A stretch of DNA of 64,000 nucleotides from Coniella vitis. Lineage: Eukaryota; Ascomycota; Sordariomycetes; Diaporthales; Schizoparmaceae. The stretch lies in NCBI GenBank assembly GCA_011317545.1, contig WUJK01000003.1:2046001-2110000 (forward strand), given 5' to 3'. Shown here piece by piece: positions 45,761 through 55,516 of the stretch. The notes under the pieces are model-generated. The model did not search any database, was not told the DNA's origin, and saw only the letters and a list, made by a program, of their open reading frames with translations. Within the stretch, counting starts at the first letter, position 1, and each line of letters starts with the position of its first letter. A program made the position numbers and the translations under genes.

Positions 45761-47811
45761 ATGGCCTCGGACCACTCTGATCTCGAACACAACCAAACCC
45801 TTGGCTTCAAGGACGACCTGCACTCACTGGACGCGAGCGAGGCCGACATGCTGCGCGCAAGCGAGTCCATGTACAGTCGCGCTCGCTACAGCCACAATCA
45901 GCGGAGGAGGCGGATCGTGAGCGGCAAACTACACGCCTGGGCTGACTCGTTTCGCCGCGATCCCGAGGGGCGCATGACCTCACTGAGCTCCTTCAATGCC
46001 AACAAGGAGCTAGATGGGCGTAATTACTTTGATGTTCGGGCGGCTAACTACCGCACCGCGCACCCGCTGTTGGCCAGGGAGCTTAAGGGCAGACATTTGC
46101 AAATGATAGCCATCGGGGGCTCAATTGGTCGGTTTGTTGGTTCAACCCATCGCTTACTTGGGCAATAGCTAAAATTGACGACAGGTACTGGCTTGTTCAT
46201 CTCATCTGGCAATGCCCTTAACAGTGGCGGGCCGGCTACGCTGTTATTAGCGTACCTGCTTGTTGGCGCTATGCTATACTGCGTTATGCAAGCACTGGGC
46301 GAGCTGGCTGTCGTATACCCAATCGCGGGCGCATTCTCTGCATATTCTACACGCTTTCTTGATCCGGCATGGGGGTTTGCCATGGGGTGGAAGTAAGCCA
46401 AACTCTTCACATGGGGTTTTCTGGAGTTCGCTGGCGATATGCTAACTCGGCTGCGTAGTTACGCCCTTCAATGGCTCATCGTCCTGCCTCTAGAGATCAT
46501 AGGCGCTTCCATTACCATATCCTACTGGGACAATTCTGTGAACAGGGCTATATTCGTCACCGTTTTCATCGCAATTATCATGACGATCAATCTGTGTGGA
46601 GTTCGGGGTTATGGCGAGGCTGAGTTCGTCTTTGCCATTGTGAAAGTAATAGCTGTGATAGGCTTCATGTACGCTCGCCCCTTCATATTTACTCAAGCCC
46701 AGGTTTCTCTGCCCGGTAGCACGAAGCTGACTAGAGACTATTTCACAGATTGCTCGGCATCGTCATCAACATTGCCGGCGGCCAACACTCTGGTTACATT
46801 GGTGGGAGGTATTGGCAAAATCCAGGCGCATTCAACAACGGCTTCAAGGGGCTGTGCAATGCGTTTGTGAGCGCTGCCTTTGCCTTTGCCGGTACGGAAA
46901 TGGTGGGACTCGCTGCTGCAGAGACATCCAATCCTCGAAAGTCCCTGCCAACCGCCATCAAACAGGTCTTTTGGCGCATAAGTCTATTCTACATTGTCGC
47001 ATTGACTCTGGTGGGCCTGTTGGTGCCGTACAACGATGTGCGTCTGCTCGGCTCCAAGTCTAGGAACAATTCGAGCGCAAGTCCCTTTGTGATTGCCATT
47101 GAAGATGCTGGCATCAAGGTTTTGCCCAGCATCATGAACGGTGTCATTCTCATGGCGTGTATGTCGGTCGGAAACTCGGCCGTCTTTGGCTCCAGCCGTA
47201 CGCTCGCCGCGCTCGCCGATCAAGGACAGGCACCTGCCATCCTCTCCTACATTGACCGGCGCGGCCGTCCGCTTGTGGCAATCATGATTGCTGGGATGTT
47301 TGGGCTTCTAGCCTACCTTGCAGATCTGGAGGATCAAGAGGCAGTGCTCAACTGGCTGCTTTCCATCTCGGCCCTGTCCGAGATTTTCACATGGGGAAGC
47401 ATTTGCCTCGCGCACATTCGATTCCGTAGAGCATGGCGCTACAAGCGCCGCTCGGTACACGACTTGGCCTTTACCGCACAGGCTGGCGTTTGGGGCTCCT
47501 GGCTCGGCCTACTACTCACCAGCCTTATCTTGGTGGCGCAGTTCTGGGTCGGTGCTTGGCCCATCGATTCGTACGAGTATAGCGCCGTGCAAAATGTGCG
47601 AAGCTTCTTCCTGACTTACACGGCTGCCCCTGTTATTCTCATCATGTACATTGGGTATAAATTATGGTTCCGCACGAGTATAGTGCGAACCGCGAATGTG
47701 GACCTTGACACGGGGAGGAGAGGCTTTAACCTGTCCGTTGTGTTGGACCAGGAGCGCGACGAGAGGAGATCCTGGCCGAAGTGGAAGAAATGGTACCGGT
47801 TTTTTTGTTGA
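45761..47811 (+). CDS. Amino-acid permease (AAT/APC family)
   Basis: Four exons, 45761-46127, 46185-46392, 46459-46668, 46749-47811; introns of 57, 66 and 80 nt; 615 aa. Start ATG 45761 (MASDHSDLEHNQ), then a polar N-tail of about 100 residues. The AAT signature begins LKGRHLQMIAIGGSIG and crosses intron 1 into TGLFISSGNAL. Other family blocks: GELAVVYPIAGAFSAYSTRF, GWNYALQW (rebuilt by intron 2), YIGGRYWQNPGAF, FAGTEMVGLAAAETSNPRKS, and GNSAVFGSSRTL. Twelve membrane segments are expected. Fungal members import amino acids with protons at the plasma membrane. Substrate specificity cannot be read from this. Intron 2 and 3 donors are GTAAGC and GTACGC. Confidence 0.9.
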
Positions 47812-48341
47812 TATTCTTGTTCTATGCGCTCTTCTGGGGTTGTAGATATATATTGTACGAAACGCTTATCCGAAGCCAGGAGGCTTCCAGGACCATGAAT
47901 CACAGGTTTGGCGTTGATTCGGATTTGAAGTCGTTGACCAGCCAAAGTTTGCCTTTTGTGAGCACTGCTTCGTTCGTGACTATGGTAACAGGAGGAGGCA
48001 ATGATCACAGGATGACAATATCTGCCATATGAAACAGCCAGCATTTTTAAAAGGAAATGCTATACAACATTGACAAGGGATCAAGTACCCTTTTGGTCTG
48101 TGTTAGCATGACGATAAAGACTCCATTTGAATGCTTTAGCAGGTGAGAAATGGAACATCCGCAGCGGCCGCCCATATTCCTTCCAAGACCACAACAATAT
48201 ACACCAAAAAAATAAATAAAAAAATAGCCCGCTTACATCCCTTTACCCTCACCCAGACTACTTGTTTTTCTCTATTCGGTCTTGTCTTCATCGTGCTAAT
48301 ATCCTTTGTTATAATTCTTCTTCTTCTTTCTTTCTTTTTCA
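47812..48341. other. Intergenic, convergent 3' regions
   Basis: A/T-rich spacer between permease (+) and mannosidase (-) stops. No gene was seen. Confidence 0.5.
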
Positions 48342-50876
48342 TCACTCGCTCGCCAAAACAACCGGTTCAGTGGCCTTATACTCCTCGTGCGCCTCCTCTT
48401 CAGTGGTTTTGCCCTGCGCATCCCGCGCTTTCCGCGTCCAACCTGTCGAAAACAATGGACCCATGTCAAACCTTGGGAACGGGTGTGCCTCAGTGTTGAT
48501 GACAATCTTGTCGAGCGGCAAGAGGTCTGACGGGGAAAACAAGAGGTAAAAGTACTTGAGCGTCTCGGCTAGCCAGAAGGACTCCATGTTGTCGCGCTGT
48601 ACCGGTGGGATCTTGTTGGCATTGGACAGCGAGGTGAACCCACCGCCGTCCTCGACGGCCGTGTAGTTCATAAAGGACTTGAACATTTCCCAGCCCCATT
48701 CGCGGTACTTGACGTCACCCGTGATGCGCCACATGTAGAAGAGCGACTCGACGGTCTCGGGGCGTTGGAGGTTATGCTGGTCCGAAGACTTGACGATGAA
48801 ATCTTTGCGCCATTCGGCGTCCGGGGACGGGTCGAACTCGGCGGGCGCCTGGTGCTTGGCGCCCTCGGGAGGCTGTGGGAAGGGGATGTTGAAAAAGGTA
48901 ATCTCGGCGGCGAGCCCGGTGGCCATGTACTTGTACATGCCCCAGCAGGTCTGGGTGAGCTCGTGCGCGAGCTGCATGTCGCGCTCCTTCTGCGCGCTCC
49001 ACGAGGGCAGCTTGCGGGCTTCCGCCTCGGTGAGACCGCCCGTGACGGCAAGGGCAATGGTGCCCGGCATGAAGCAGACGAGATGGTCCATCTTGGGGCT
49101 CAGCTCGCCCGAGAGGCCGTTTACTTTTTCGCCAATGATTGTGAACTGCGAGTGCTCCGTGTAGGTGACGAGGTGCTTGCGCACGCCGCGCAGCGCCTCG
49201 TCCCACATGTCGAGGTAGACGGGCTCGGCTTTGTTGGTCTGCAGGTATTGCTTGATGAGGTATTCATAGTACGAGTCGCCGCGGCTGCCGAGGCGGATGT
49301 TGGAGCCGCGGAACTTGCCATTGTGCGCGTGCACGTAGATGGGCACCAGGCCGTCTTGGGCGCCATTGTCGTCGATGACTTGCATGACCTTCTCGACCTT
49401 GTCCCAAAAGTTCTTTTCGCCAGTGAGTTTGGCGAGGTACTTGAACTCGAGCTGTAGGGTTGTCGCCTCGGCTGTGGAAGAAGCGCCACCGTCGTCGTGG
49501 GACGCGATGCCTTGGTACTTGCCTAGGTTCACGCTAGCATAGGGCACGCCGGATTCCGAGTCAAAGGCTGCGAGCAGTCGGTCAGCCAGGTCTTTGGCCT
49601 TTTCGAGGTACAGGTCTTCCCCAGCCGCCCCTGGATCGTCGTCGGTCTGGGGCGCCATGTCTGGATACGTGTTGGAAAGATAGTGTGCCGATAGTAGGCC
49701 ACCCAGCATGCGGATGGTGGTTTCGAACGTGTTGACGTCCTGATCCTGATCATATGTGAGGGACTGGGAAATCCACTCGCGCGCGTGGGCGACCCGGCTT
49801 GTCAGGTTCATGATCATCATTGTGTCGAGAGCGTCTACAATGATCCATCCAAGGCCTTGCTTGGCCATGAACTTTCCTGACTTTGTGGTCGGGTGGAATA
49901 CATCTTGACCTAAAAAGCACAAAAACAAAAAAAAACAAAAACAGAAGAGTTAGTCGGTGCGCTCCCATCTTTACCCTTTGGGTATGGTGTTTTTAAGGGC
50001 TGCGGAAAACATACCCCAAGCGTATCGTGCATACGCATCCCAACTCAACTCAAAGGCCTCCACCACTCGCTCCCTCCTATCCAGCCAGTTGATGTTGTCC
50101 TTGGGCATGGCCTCCTCGCCCTTGAGCCAATTGGCCGTCTTCAATGACGGCATCTTCTGATAGCCCTCATCGCCGAACATACCCAGCCAATAGGCCACTC
50201 CCAGTACTATGATCAGGAACCACGCCATGTAGCGCTTGCGCCGGTAAAACGGCCGTGATCGCGAACTCAAGGGGTATGCGTACGGCTTGTCCTTGTACAT
50301 GGGCAGGGTGCCCCGATTTGGATTCAAAAAGTCGCCAACCTTGTCGAAGCCCTCGCCTAATATCCCCGCGCCTGGGCCGCCGCCGCCGCCTCCTCCTCCT
50401 CCTCCTCCTCCACGACTTGATCGCGCCGTAACGCCCGACGATGTCCACAGACGGTCTTCTATCGCTCGCTGGGGGTTTGAAAAAGAAGGCACATTTTTTG
50501 GGACCGTGAACGACATGTCCTTTTCTTGCGCGCCGCCGTCTCCGCTGCGCTCTTGCTCTTGGTTCTGTCTGGCCGGAGTGCCGAGATTGTAGTCGTCGTC
50601 CTTCTTTTCCCTGCCTCGCTCGCGCTGCTCGCGCAGATTCTGGTTCAGATCCTCGACGGCCTGCTTGCCTCGTTCAAGGGCTTCGGCGGCGGTTTCGGCA
50701 ACCCGCTCGGTCACCTGGGTGGCGACGTGGGATGCGGTCGCGCGCAAAAGATGGAACTGCGTGAGGGCGTCTGCCGCACCACCACCACCTCCTCCTCCTC
50801 CAGGGACGCGATTGCTGGCGGTAGGGAAGAGTAGGTTTCTGCGCAGGTTGAAAGGGTCGCGGAGAGGGTTGTTCAT
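48342..50876 (-). CDS. GH47 alpha-1,2-mannosidase (Mns1-like, type II membrane protein)
   Basis: Two exons, 50876-50015 and 49909-48342; intron 105 nt (GTATGT donor, T-rich tract, TTTTTAG acceptor), 809 aa. Start ATG 50876 (MNNPLRDPFNLRR). A long N-terminal cytosolic tail (about 225 residues) holds G8 and G12 runs. One membrane anchor at about 230-250 (YMAWFLIIVLGVAYWLGMF) gives a type II topology. The GH47 domain fills the rest: WDAYARYAWG joined to QDVFHPTTKSGKF, IIVDALDTMMIM, ATTLQLEFKYL, LVCFMPGTIAL, RPETVESLFYMWRITGD, and NTEAHPF near the end. Acidic residues of the family (for example in RPETVES) are present. GH47 enzymes trim Man9GlcNAc2 in ER/Golgi using Ca2+. The atypically long glycine-rich tail is unusual. 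Start is well supported by an upstream boundary and downstream homology. Confidence 0.93.
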
Positions 50877-51789
50877 GGGCGTGGCAAACGTCCACGGGTG
50901 CGCGTGCGCGTGTGCTCTCTGCTGGGGCCCCCGTTCACTCTGGCCTCATGGCAGGACCACCCAGGAAGTTGGCTGCTTGCTGTCTGTGCCTGTGTACTTG
51001 AGGACTATATGTCTCTGGCAGGACGCAAGAGTTGCGCAAGGGATACTTTGCTGGCTGGTGGAGACAAACTACTTCGGGCTCTTTGCGGGAGGAAAGTCCG
51101 CGCAAGAGATGTGAGACTCTGTCCCGGCCGTGTGCAGCCAGCCAGTGGGCCGCTGCAGACAGAGCGTGTTGCGTATGTGTAGTAGCAAAAAATGCAAGCA
51201 AGGTGAAGCAATTACTTGAAGTTGTTGTGATTCCTCGAAAACACACGTGATCAGCAAAGACGACAAGGCTGAGGACAGCAAGGCCAGAATTGTCGGGGTT
51301 ACGTGCTAGATCGCCAAAATTGCAATCAGCAGATCTGAGAAGTGGTAGGTTTGACTGCTGAGGCGTCGTCGTCAGTGTACTTTTGTACCGTATAATTCAT
51401 TACTTACCTGCCCTGCATGCTTCTACCATAGTACTGCTATGTATAGTACGCATACATAGCAGTGACCGAACAGCAGGGTCAAAAGGGCCAGGCTGTCCCT
51501 GGCAGAGTCCCCACCCCGCCTAAGTTGGGCTTGACGGGTTCCAGCAAGTGTTGTATGTGGGGGCCCAGCAGCAGTTACTACCTGGCAGCCTGGGTACCTA
51601 GCAGCCTGGGTACCTAGCAGCCTTGGTAGGTGTTATGTAGTACTATGTACAGCGCTGGGCCCCTACCCAGCTGCCAATTGCAATGCTGCTTGCCTATTTG
51701 GTCCTTCGCTTCCAGTATGCAATTCATTCATTCAAAGAGCATCGGAAATCAACTTGACGAGCCAACCGCCTGCGTGGATCAAAGTAGCA
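50877..51789. promoter_or_regulatory. Divergent intergenic region of mannosidase and ATG10 genes
   Basis: No gene was seen. It carries palindromic elements at 51425-51461 and 51633-51652, and a 16-nt tandem repeat GCAGCCTGGGTACCTA at 51585-51616 with a third partial copy. Confidence 0.45.
51585..51630. repeat. Tandem 16-nt repeat GCAGCCTGGGTACCTA
   Basis: Two perfect copies (51585-51600, 51601-51616) and a diverged third (51617-51630). It contains the palindrome GGTACC, which also appears elsewhere in this window as GTACCTAG. Confidence 0.8.
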
Positions 51790-52719
51790 ATGGAGGCTGC
51801 GCGGAAACACAGCAATGCATTTACGAATTATCCCTTCCTCACCGCAGATGAGTTCGCAGAAGTCTGCCACCAGCTTGACCGGCGCTACTCCCAAGCAACT
51901 CTCGGCCCGTTGCGGCGCCGGTGGAAGTTGAGAGTCTGCAGGTCGCTCGACATATCCCTTCTAACTTCACTCGAGTACATCACCTATGTTCAGATCATTC
52001 GGCCACTAGATGGAGAGCTCGACGACGGGGACCTTTCAGCCTGCCTGGACAACTTCTCTTTCGATCGAGAAGCCCCAGAGACAGCAGACACCAGTGATAG
52101 TGACATGATGGAGACGGAAACCGATCCGGTACGATTCCACCCTATATGGCCTGTGTATATGCGTTGCCTCGCCGCCTAAAAGTGCATCTTGACACTCAAA
52201 CTCACATCACTCGGTATAGGCGGCCATTGTACAGACGCGGCAGCCACCAGACTTTGGATACGTAACATACGAGATCCATCTCCATCCAACGTACCAATCT
52301 CCGTGTCTCTGGTTCTCTCTCCATGGATTGCCAGTGGATGAGCCAGCATTCAACATTGACACCGTCTTTCGCCGTCTTGTGCCAGATCAGTACAAGGACG
52401 GTCTCCGCAAGGTTGGCAATATCGGCGGCATTTCAGCAGACGTAGGTGATTTTGCTCTCGCAAGGCTTCTTGTGCTGTGAAATCAAGTCAATTATGGCCC
52501 ATTTTCTTCCCAGTGTCTGCATTGTGCAGGTCTAGACTAACACACCGAGGAACGCAGCATCACCCTGTTACAGGTGTTCCCAGCTTCTTTGTCCATCCAT
52601 GTCTCCTTGGAGACGCCATGTCGAACTTCGACTGCTCCAAGGAAGACTATCTCATGGTATGGCTGGGCTTGGTCGGCGGGTGCGTGGGGCTGTGGGTACC
52701 CAAAGAAATGGCAATGTGA
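51790..52719 (+). CDS. ATG10: Autophagy E2-like enzyme Atg10
   Basis: Three exons, 51790-52128, 52220-52441, 52558-52719; introns 91 and 116 nt, all phase 0; 240 aa. Start ATG 51790 (MEAARKHSNAFTNYPFL). The Atg10 domain includes YVTYEIHLHPTYQSPCLWFSLHGLP in exon 2 and the catalytic block GVPSFFVHPCLLGDAM in exon 3, where the HPC cysteine is at about residue 202. The end, DYLMVWLGLVGGCVGLWVP, matches the family. Atg10 receives Atg12 from Atg7 and attaches it to Atg5, a step in phagophore growth. Each intron join restores a known motif. The gene converges on the U2B'' gene with 86 nt between stops, so 3' ends may overlap. Confidence 0.9.
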
Positions 52720-52805
52720 GAGGCCAATAGCGGAGAATCGTGATACCCCATGGCGTGTTTCGTTGCCGTACATGCATTCCAATATAGGCGATTCAGCGCG
52801 GTCCA

Positions 52806-53478
52806 TCATTCGTCGTCACTGTCCTCCTCCATAGCTACATCACTGTCTTCGTCCTCATCCTCTTCTTCCTCCCGAGGCCGCTTCTGGCCTCTATTCTCCA
52901 GAGTCTCGGCGCTCGGCGGTGCAGCAGCGGGTTTGGAGGGCAGGCCGGACGGGGCCGAAGGGACTGCTGTAGTCGACGACCCAGGTACAGGCGCGTTGAA
53001 GATTTGTTGTTTGAGATCCGTCATCTCTGCGGCCTGCGACGGCGCGGTTGTGGTGGGCATCTTGAAGACGCCATCGAGTTTGGTGAGAACATTGGACCTG
53101 GACTTTGCGTACGATACTTTCTACGCCATGCATCAGCTTGCCTAGATTTCCACGAGTGTCACAAGGACTAGTGGTGAAGCTCACCATTTGTTGGCCCAGA
53201 AATTCGAGCCCATCCAGCGCTCGCATAGCCTGTGTCGCCGTTTGTATGTCGCGATAGACAATATGCGCCTGGCCTCTCATCTTTGCAGTCTTGAGTGCAA
53301 CGACATCCAGGACCACACCATAGGTGGAGAAGAGCATGTAAAGTGCCGTTCGCAAGTCATCTTTCTTAACGTGGGCTGACGGTAGGCCGCGTACGTAGAG
53401 AGTCTGGTTGGGGGGAATCGATTGGGGCTTGGCCGGAATGCCGCCAGGAGGAGGCCCTTTAGGAGGAGCTGGAGGCAT
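52806..53478 (-). CDS. MSL1: U2 snRNP B''-like RRM protein (Msl1/U2B''; U1A-type)
   Basis: Two exons, 53478-53185 and 53120-52806, phase 0, 63-nt intron (GTGAGC donor, GTAG acceptor); 202 aa. Start ATG 53478 (MPPAPPKGPPPGGIPAK). One RRM at about 24-105: RNP2 TLYVRGLP, an ALYMLFSTYGVVLDVVALKT segment, RNP1-like KMRGQAHIVY, then RALDGLEFLGQQM joined to KVSYAKSRSNVLTKL. The tail is Pro/Ala-rich with a KRPREEEED block and an acidic end. Fungal U2B'' binds U2 snRNA stem-loop IV with Lea1. Only one RRM is present, unlike vertebrate U1A/U2B'' with two, as usual in fungi. Confidence 0.88.
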
Positions 53479-53965
53479 CTTTGCCGGATTGAAAAGGGCA
53501 AATGCTAAGAGCGAAGAAGAATAGACTCCAACAGTCAGGGCGCGTGCTTCATTCAGAGTTTTGCGGTTGTTCAGTCGATGGTAGATACAGAGGTGAGCAG
53601 GTGGTAGCTTTCTAATGCCGCGTCGCGTCAAGTCCTCCCAGCCCGGCACCTTTTTTCCAAGTGATGAAGCTGCCACTGCCGCCTTCCCCCAACTACCCCA
53701 GCCTCACCTCTATTACAGGGGTTCGCATGCTTGTAGTGGGGCTGACGTAATTGCTGTTTCCCCTGCCTCGGAGAGCTACCCCATGAACGCACCCACTGCC
53801 CATGCCCAGCACAACTTCCCCTGATGCCTATCTGAAGTCGCAACATCACCTCCTCCAGCAGCTTTCCTCTCTATGCCACGCACATAGACAATCAACAGAT
53901 ACGCCCCTTGCTGTGATAGTAGAGAGCTACTCCTATCACGAATTTCGCAGACCCCGATATTCAAG
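53479..53965. promoter_or_regulatory. Divergent promoter region of U2B'' and ARPC1 genes
   Basis: These 487 nt lie between divergent start codons. No palindromic TACATAGTA element and no specific factor site was recognised. Confidence 0.4.
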
Positions 53966-55208
53966 ATGGCCGCGCCAGAAGTTCACCACCTCTTCCACAA
54001 CCCTATTGCCGACCACTCGTTCTCGGCCGACCGATCCACGCTGGCAATTGCGCGAGACTCAACTGTTGAGCTATACGGCAAGGCTGGCAATGCCTTCAAG
54101 CTGCAAGATGAGCTCAAGGGACACGACAAACTCATCACCAGCATTGACATTGCACCCAACTCTGGCCGCATCGTCTCTTGTTCGCAGGGTTTGTGTCACC
54201 CAAACCCCTGCCCGTCCGACGGACTGTCTTGAGGCGACTGGCTAACACACAATGAACACAGACCGCAATGCTCTAGTTTGGGAACCCTCTCCCCAAGGAT
54301 ATAAGCCAACCCTTGTCCTCCTTCGAATCAACCGCGCTGCTACCTTTGTCCGCTGGTCGCCCTCCGAGACCAAGTTCGCTGTGGGATCCGGCGACCGCGT
54401 GATTGCCGTCTGCTACTTTGAAGAAGAAAACGACTGGTGGGTGTCCAAGCATCTCAAGAAGCCGATTCGCAGCACCATTACCACGGTCGCCTGGCACCCC
54501 AACTCCGTGCTCCTTGCTGCTGGCTCCACCGACGCCCATGCCCGTGTCTTCTCCAGTTTCATCAAGTCAGTCGATACTCGTCCGGAGCCTAGCCCATGGG
54601 GGGAGAGACTGCCTTTCAACACGGTCTGCGGCGAGTTCCTGAACAACTCTGCTGGTTGGGTACACTCGGTGGCCTTCTCGCCCAGTGGTGATGCCTTGGC
54701 ATTTGCTTCTCACGACAGCAGCATCACTGTTGTCTACCCTAGCGCCCCGGAGCAGCCACCTAAGGCTGTGATCAGTGTCTCGACCCAGTTGCTGCCTTTC
54801 ATGAGCCTTTTCTGGTCTAGCGAGACGGAGATTATCGCCGCTGGCTATGACTGCGAGGCTTTCCGCTTCCAGGGCGGCGACGCTGGCTGGCAGCTGGCTG
54901 GAACGCTGGAGGCAAAGAGTGGCGCTGGATTGGCAGGAGAGAGGGAGGAGTCTGCTTTGAACATGTTTAGGCAGATGGATCTAAAGGGCAAGGTCAAGGA
55001 CGACACAAAGCTCTCCACCGTCCACCAGAACACCATTACAATGATCCGGCCGTATGAGACGTCTGGGTCGTCTGTCACCAAGTTCAGCTGTGAGTTCTCG
55101 CCCCCCCCCCCCCCAAGCACTTTTTTTTTTTTTTGGAGGGCAAGTTTCCATGCTAACCCCCGCCAAGCCACTGGAGTCGATGGAAGAGTTGTCATATGGA
55201 ACATCTAA
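53966..55208 (+). CDS. ARC40: Arp2/3 complex subunit ARPC1 (Arc40, WD40 protein)
   Basis: Three exons, 53966-54188, 54262-55089, 55168-55208; introns 73 and 78 nt; 363 aa. Start ATG 53966 (MAAPEVHHLFHNPIADHSFS). Seven-bladed WD40 blades are visible: IARDSTVELY, LKGHDKLITSIDIAP, DRNALVWEPSP, FVRWSPSETKFAVGSGDRV, ITTVAWHPNSVLLAAGSTDA, GWVHSVAFSPSGDALAF, and a final VDGRVVIWNI made by exon 3. ARPC1 anchors Arp2 and the nucleation-promoting factor, making branched actin at endocytic patches. Intron 1 has a GTTTGT donor. Intron 2 holds C14 (55101-55114) and T14 (55121-55134) before a CTAAC branch point and CCAAG acceptor. Confidence 0.92.
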
Positions 55209-55516
55209 CCTATCTATCATGGTCCACAATGAAAAATTATATGGCTTTTGACCTGGTTCCTTTGACTGGGGTTTCGAAACAGCCTCTCATCGTCTCACAT
55301 CATTGCACCCCAGTGACATTTCCCTGGCTTCAGGTTCTCCAAAGCTATGGTTCCTTCTGCTGTTGTTTTGTCTTTGCAGTCAAGTTTGTACTTATAAGCC
55401 CTTGCTTCTCTGGTTGTTATGTTAAACAAAGTTTCCTGGCTTCCAAAAGTTCCTGGCATGTTTTTCCTTTCTCTTTTCGCTTCATCTGCAATTGAATTGT
55501 ACCTTCCGACCCAAAG
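55209..55516. other. Short intergenic region
   Basis: These 308 nt between two + strand genes are T-rich; no gene was seen. Confidence 0.5.

Noticed and set aside
48765..49457. 230-codon plus-strand frame inside the mannosidase gene
   Set aside because: Antisense shadow of a GC-rich exon.
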